Assembly: GCA_963811605.1 (NCBI GenBank)
Contig: CAWESA010000013.1
Span: 395,564-459,563, forward strand
Source of the DNA: CAVQLX01 sp963811605
Lineage (GTDB): Bacteria; Desulfobacterota; Binatia; DP-6
Reading direction: 5' to 3'
DNA: 64,000 nucleotides
Shown here: piece by piece, positions 60,970 through 64,000 of the stretch
Position numbering within the stretch: the first letter of the stretch is position 1
Layout of the letters: each line of letters begins with the position of its first letter
Notes under the pieces: model-generated
Database searches by the model: none
What the model was told of the DNA's origin: nothing
Seen by the model: only the letters and a program-made list of their open reading frames with translations
Made by a program: the position numbers and the translations under genes

Positions 60970-62154
60970 ATGACGGCGCCGCCCCTCGTCTACGATCCGT
61001 ACGCCTACGAGATCCACGAGGATCCGTATCCGACGTACCGGCGACTGCGCGACGAGGCGCCGGTGTACGAGCATCCCGGGCTCGGGTTCTACGCGCTGTC
61101 GCGCTTCGACGACGTGTGGAAGGCGATCCAGGAGTGGGACACCTACTCCTCCGCCGAAGGGGTCTCGCTCGAGCGCAGCTCGGGCACGAGCCCGCCGATG
61201 ATCATCGCGATGGATCCGCCGCGCCAGCAGCAGCTGCGCCGGCTGGTCTCGAAGGCATTCACGCCGCGACGGATCGCCGAGCTCGAGCCGATCGTGCGGC
61301 GGCTGACTCGCAAGTATCTCGAGCCCGTGATCTCGCGCGGGTCGTGCGACTTCGTGCAGGACTTCGCAGCCAAGCTCCCGATGGACGTCATCAGCACGAT
61401 GATGGGCGTCGGCGATGACGATCAGGACATGCTGCGCGAATGGGCGGACACGCTGCTCCACCGCGAGCCCGGGAAGCCGGAGATCCCCGAGGCCGGGCTC
61501 GAGGCGTCGGGCAAGCTGGCACGCTATTTCGCCGAGGATCTCGCGCGCCGGCGCGCGCGACCGGGCGACGACCTGATCAGCGCCCTCCTCGTCGCCGAGG
61601 TGGACGGCGAGCGGCTCACCGACGCCGAGATCGTCGGCTTCTGCTTCCTCCTCGTCATCGCCGGCAACGAGACGACGACGAAGATGCTCGGGAACGCCAT
61701 GGTGCTGCTCGAGCGCCATCCCGACCAGCGCGCCTGGGTCGTCGCCAACCCGGCCGGGCTGGGCGGCGCCATCGAGGAGGTGGTGCGGTACGACAACTCG
61801 ACGCAGATGCTCGCCCGCGTCCTCACCCGCGACGTGCCGTGCCACGGCACGACCATGCGAGCGGGGAAGAAGCTCCTGCTGCTCATCGGGTCCGCCAACC
61901 GCGACGAGCGCACCATCGAGCGTCCGGATGTGTTCGACATCCGCCGCGAGCAATCCCACCTCGCGTTCGGCCACGGCGTGCACGTCTGTCTGGGCGCCTC
62001 GCTGGCGCGACTCGAGGGACGCGTGGCGCTGGCGGAGGTCCTGCCACGCATGCCCGACTACGCCGTGGAGCCGGCGGGCCTGGTGCGGGTCCACTCGGCC
62101 AACGTGCGGGGCTACTCGCAGGTGCCCATCCGCTTCACGCCGCGCGGCTGGTAG
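60970..62154 (+). CDS. Cytochrome P450
   Basis: A 394-residue bacterial class I P450. The I-helix reads VIAGNETTTKML, the ExxR of helix K is in EEVVRYDNSTQ, and the heme ligand C340 is in FGHGVHVCLG. The usual acid-alcohol pair of the I helix is present as E-T. It hydroxylates an unknown lipophilic substrate and needs external ferredoxin electrons; no redox partner gene is adjacent. ATG 60970 gives the family length. Confidence 0.93.
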   Translation: MTAPPLVYDPYAYEIHEDPYPTYRRLRDEAPVYEHPGLGFYALSRFDDVWKAIQEWDTYSSAEGVSLERSSGTSPPMIIAMDPPRQQQLRRLVSKAFTPRRIAELEPIVRRLTRKYLEPVISRGSCDFVQDFAAKLPMDVISTMMGVGDDDQDMLREWADTLLHREPGKPEIPEAGLEASGKLARYFAEDLARRRARPGDDLISALLVAEVDGERLTDAEIVGFCFLLVIAGNETTTKMLGNAMVLLERHPDQRAWVVANPAGLGGAIEEVVRYDNSTQMLARVLTRDVPCHGTTMRAGKKLLLLIGSANRDERTIERPDVFDIRREQSHLAFGHGVHVCLGASLARLEGRVALAEVLPRMPDYAVEPAGLVRVHSANVRGYSQVPIRFTPRGW

Positions 62155-62170
62155 GCGCACCGCGCCGGTC

Positions 62171-62174
62171 GGAG
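62171..62174 (+). promoter_or_regulatory. Ribosome binding site (GGAG) selecting a CTG start
   Basis: GGAG lies 9 bases before CTG 62184. It is the only Shine-Dalgarno-like site between the P450 stop (62154) and the first membrane helix of the next protein, a stretch with no in-frame ATG, GTG or TTG. Confidence 0.4.
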
Positions 62175-62183
62175 CGCCCGCCT

Positions 62184-63188
62184 CTGCGCAACCTCGTTCG
62201 CCTGGCCCTCGGGCTCGCGGTCTCCGGCATCTGCCTCTACCTGGCGACCCGTGGCACCGACTGGGATCGCGTGCGCCAGGTCCTCGGCGGGGCGCGTCCG
62301 GGCTGGATCGCCGCCGGCGTCCTGGCAGCCGCCGCCACGCTGGTGATCCGCGCGCAGCGCTGGGTCCGGGTGCTGCGGCCCGTCGGTGCAGTACCGCTGG
62401 ACGCCGCGCTGTCGGCGACGGCGATCGGCTTCGCGTCCGGCGTCGTCCTGCCGTTCCGGCTGAACGAGCTGGTGCGGCCGCTTCTCCTCGGACGCCGCAC
62501 CGGCATCGGGCTCGCCCCCGCGCTCTCCAGCCTGGTGGTCGAGCGCCTGCTCGACGTCCTCTTCGTCGTCCTCTGCTTCCTGGCGCTCTCCCTGGTGTAT
62601 CCGCTGCCCGGCGCCGTCCGCACCGGCGCCTACGGCCTGGCGGTCGTCGCGAGCGGCGGGTTCCTCCTGCTGGTGGCCGCCGAGCGCCACCGGGTGACGA
62701 CCGAGCGGTGGCGCGACACGCTCCTGCGCCGGTTTCCCGCGCGCCTCGCCGGGTGGTTGCGAGGCGCCACCGACGGGCTGCTGGACGGCGGCAAGGCGCT
62801 GGCCGACCCGCGCGCCCTCGCCCTCGTGCTCGCCTTCTCGGTCTACCTGTGGTGCGTCACCGCCCTGGTCTACGTGTGCGCCATCCGCGCCCTCGATCTG
62901 GCGGCGCCCGTCATTCCCGCCGCGCTCGCGAGCCTGGTCGTCGTCGCCGCCTTCGTCGTCCTGCCCCAGGCGCCGGGGCTGGTGGGAACGTGGCAAGCGG
63001 GCTGCGTCGTCGCGCTCGGGTTGTTCGGTGTGCCGCGGGAGGCCGCGGTGGGCTACTCGTTCCTGACCTGGCTGACCGCCATGTCCGTCCAGGTCGGTCT
63101 GGGAGGGATCTTCCTGGCACGCGAGGACGTCTCGCTGCGCGACCTGACGCGCGAACGCGCCGCGCCGGTGAGCGGTCGCGCACCTTGA
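62184..63188 (+). CDS. Lysylphosphatidylglycerol synthetase TM-region/AglD-like membrane protein
   Basis: A 334-residue (from CTG 62184) protein of the flippase-like UPF0104 family with about eight helices. ALGLAVSGICLYLATRGTDW, VIRAQRWVRVLRP, the GFASGVVLPFRLNELVRPLLLGRRTGIG block and VVAAFVVLPQAPGLVGTWQAG are diagnostic. Such proteins are linked to lipid or glycolipid translocation. No standard start codon precedes TM1; the next GTG (62271) would remove it. The gene follows the P450 by 29 bases. Confidence 0.82.
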   Translation: MRNLVRLALGLAVSGICLYLATRGTDWDRVRQVLGGARPGWIAAGVLAAAATLVIRAQRWVRVLRPVGAVPLDAALSATAIGFASGVVLPFRLNELVRPLLLGRRTGIGLAPALSSLVVERLLDVLFVVLCFLALSLVYPLPGAVRTGAYGLAVVASGGFLLLVAAERHRVTTERWRDTLLRRFPARLAGWLRGATDGLLDGGKALADPRALALVLAFSVYLWCVTALVYVCAIRALDLAAPVIPAALASLVVVAAFVVLPQAPGLVGTWQAGCVVALGLFGVPREAAVGYSFLTWLTAMSVQVGLGGIFLAREDVSLRDLTRERAAPVSGRAP

Positions 63189-63240
63189 CAGCCGCGACGG
63201 GGGGCGGGCATGTCCTGTCCGGCAACGGCTCGCCGGCTGC

Positions 63241-64000
63241 ATGTCGAGCTCCACGGACAAGACGAACGCGTTCTACGCTCCCCTGTTCTCGCGCTTCACG
63301 GCCGAGGTCGGCGAGGGAACACCGGCGGTCGAGACCCGGTGCCTGGCGCACGAGCTGAGCCAGGTCGACGGTGTTCCCGAGGACGGTCTCGTCCTGGACG
63401 CCGGCTGCGGCACCGGGCGCTACGCCGCCGCCTGGAAGGCGCTCCGCCCGCGCGCCAGCGTCATCGGCATCGACATCAACCGGACCATCCTCAGCACGGG
63501 TCAGGTGAATCCCGGGGCGCTGCAGCGCGTGAACGGGACGCTCGAATCCCTCCCGTTCCCGAGCGGGAGCTTCGACGTCGTCATGTCCCGGGGCGTCATC
63601 CAGCACACCGAGAATCCTCGCCAGGCGCTGCGCGAGCTGCTGCGCGTGTGCAAGCCGGGTGGACTGCTCTACTTCTACACGTACCGCCACGGGACCTACG
63701 ACGTGGTGTTGAAGCAGCTGCGCAAGGTCGCACGCGGCATCGGCGCGCGGGCGTCCTCGCGGGCGATCTACGGCGTCTGCCGTGCGCTGCGCCTCGACCC
63801 GCGGGCGCCCACCATGATCCTGGACGAGCTGTTCGTCCCCGTCCGCTTCGCGTTCTCCGAGGACACGATCCGTGAGTGGCTCGACACCTCCGGCGTCCCG
63901 CTCGCCTCCGTGCGTCCGGTCGAGCACGCCCACCTGTCGAGCCTCGATCTGCCGATCGACCGGCGCACCGCCCTGATCTACCGCTTCGCGCCCAAGAACG
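63241..64000 (+). CDS. SAM-dependent methyltransferase, truncated by the window edge
   Basis: At least 253 residues of a class I methyltransferase. SAM motif I is LDAGCGTGRYAA, strand 2 ends in IGIDINRT, motif II/III is SGSFDVVMSRGVIQHTENP and motif IV is CKPGGLLYFYTYRHG. The frame is open to the last base, so the C-terminus is missing. It looks like a UbiE/ArsM-type small-molecule or lipid methyltransferase. ATG 63241 is the first start after the membrane-protein stop. Confidence 0.88.
   Translation, partial: MSSSTDKTNAFYAPLFSRFTAEVGEGTPAVETRCLAHELSQVDGVPEDGLVLDAGCGTGRYAAAWKALRPRASVIGIDINRTILSTGQVNPGALQRVNGTLESLPFPSGSFDVVMSRGVIQHTENPRQALRELLRVCKPGGLLYFYTYRHGTYDVVLKQLRKVARGIGARASSRAIYGVCRALRLDPRAPTMILDELFVPVRFAFSEDTIREWLDTSGVPLASVRPVEHAHLSSLDLPIDRRTALIYRFAPKN

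Noticed and set aside
1..64000. tRNA, rRNA, CRISPR, insertion-sequence or phage features
   Set aside because: No cloverleaf-like sequence in any intergenic gap, no spaced direct repeats, and no transposase, integrase or terminal inverted repeats were seen on either strand.

Overview
The window is GC-rich (about 70 percent by eye), densely coded DNA with many GTG starts and many 4-base stop/start overlaps (ATGA, GTGA). The genes point to a Gram-negative, aerobic, non-model bacterium. They include an RND efflux pump with a lipoprotein adaptor, ExbB/ExbD, a SPOR-tailed D,D-carboxypeptidase, hopanoid tailoring genes hpnJ/hpnI, class III CoA transferases, a split glycolate oxidase and a P450. This content fits Binatota, Rokubacteria or Deltaproteobacteria-like environmental genomes; that placement is inference from gene content. 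I found no rRNA, tRNA, CRISPR array, insertion sequence or prophage. No gap between genes exceeds 300 bases.

Layout. 1-9441 (mostly minus strand) holds a phosphonate biosynthesis locus. It contains a PEP mutase-nucleotidyltransferase fusion, a split phosphonopyruvate decarboxylase (alpha and beta) and a 2-aminoethylphosphonate transaminase coupled to a MocR regulator. A ClC transporter, a SLOG-like protein, a flavin-binding protein, a methyltransferase and an enoyl-CoA hydratase are interleaved, and a second nucleotidyltransferase is cut by the left edge. Expected flow: PEP to phosphonopyruvate to phosphonoacetaldehyde to 2-aminoethylphosphonate, then nucleotidyl activation. 9616-13281 runs divergently: hpnJ, hpnI and a 2OG-Fe(II)-type oxygenase.

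13287-22291 is mixed: an exonuclease/GIY-YIG fusion, a ferredoxin fusion, mgtE, a GH31 glucosidase, a degenerate-thiolase/DUF35 pair and a META lipoprotein. 22539-28958 (plus strand) is the most unusual stretch. A LytS/LytR two-component pair is followed by a membrane-anchored VWA protein whose N-terminal helix carries the TonB SxxxH motif, then ExbB, ExbD and an exported TPR protein. I read this as a proton-motive-force-driven TonB-like transducer with a VWA domain as its periplasmic effector.

28972-41462 carries an orphan beta-class DNA methyltransferase, DUF488, DHH, VOC, ddl, dacC-SPOR, phosphatase and LOG genes, a RavA/ViaA-type pair and a methyltransferase. 41627-50034 (plus strand) has two CaiB-type CoA transferases (one lacking the catalytic Asp), purU, a degenerate APS-kinase-like protein, and an RND adaptor broken by a single-base frameshift ahead of an intact RND pump. 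50107-57588 holds glycolate oxidase glcF, glcE and glcD interleaved with two transporters and small unknown genes. 57669-64000 has an HSL-type esterase, a CocE-type hydrolase, a P450, a flippase-like membrane protein apparently starting at CTG, and a methyltransferase cut by the right edge.
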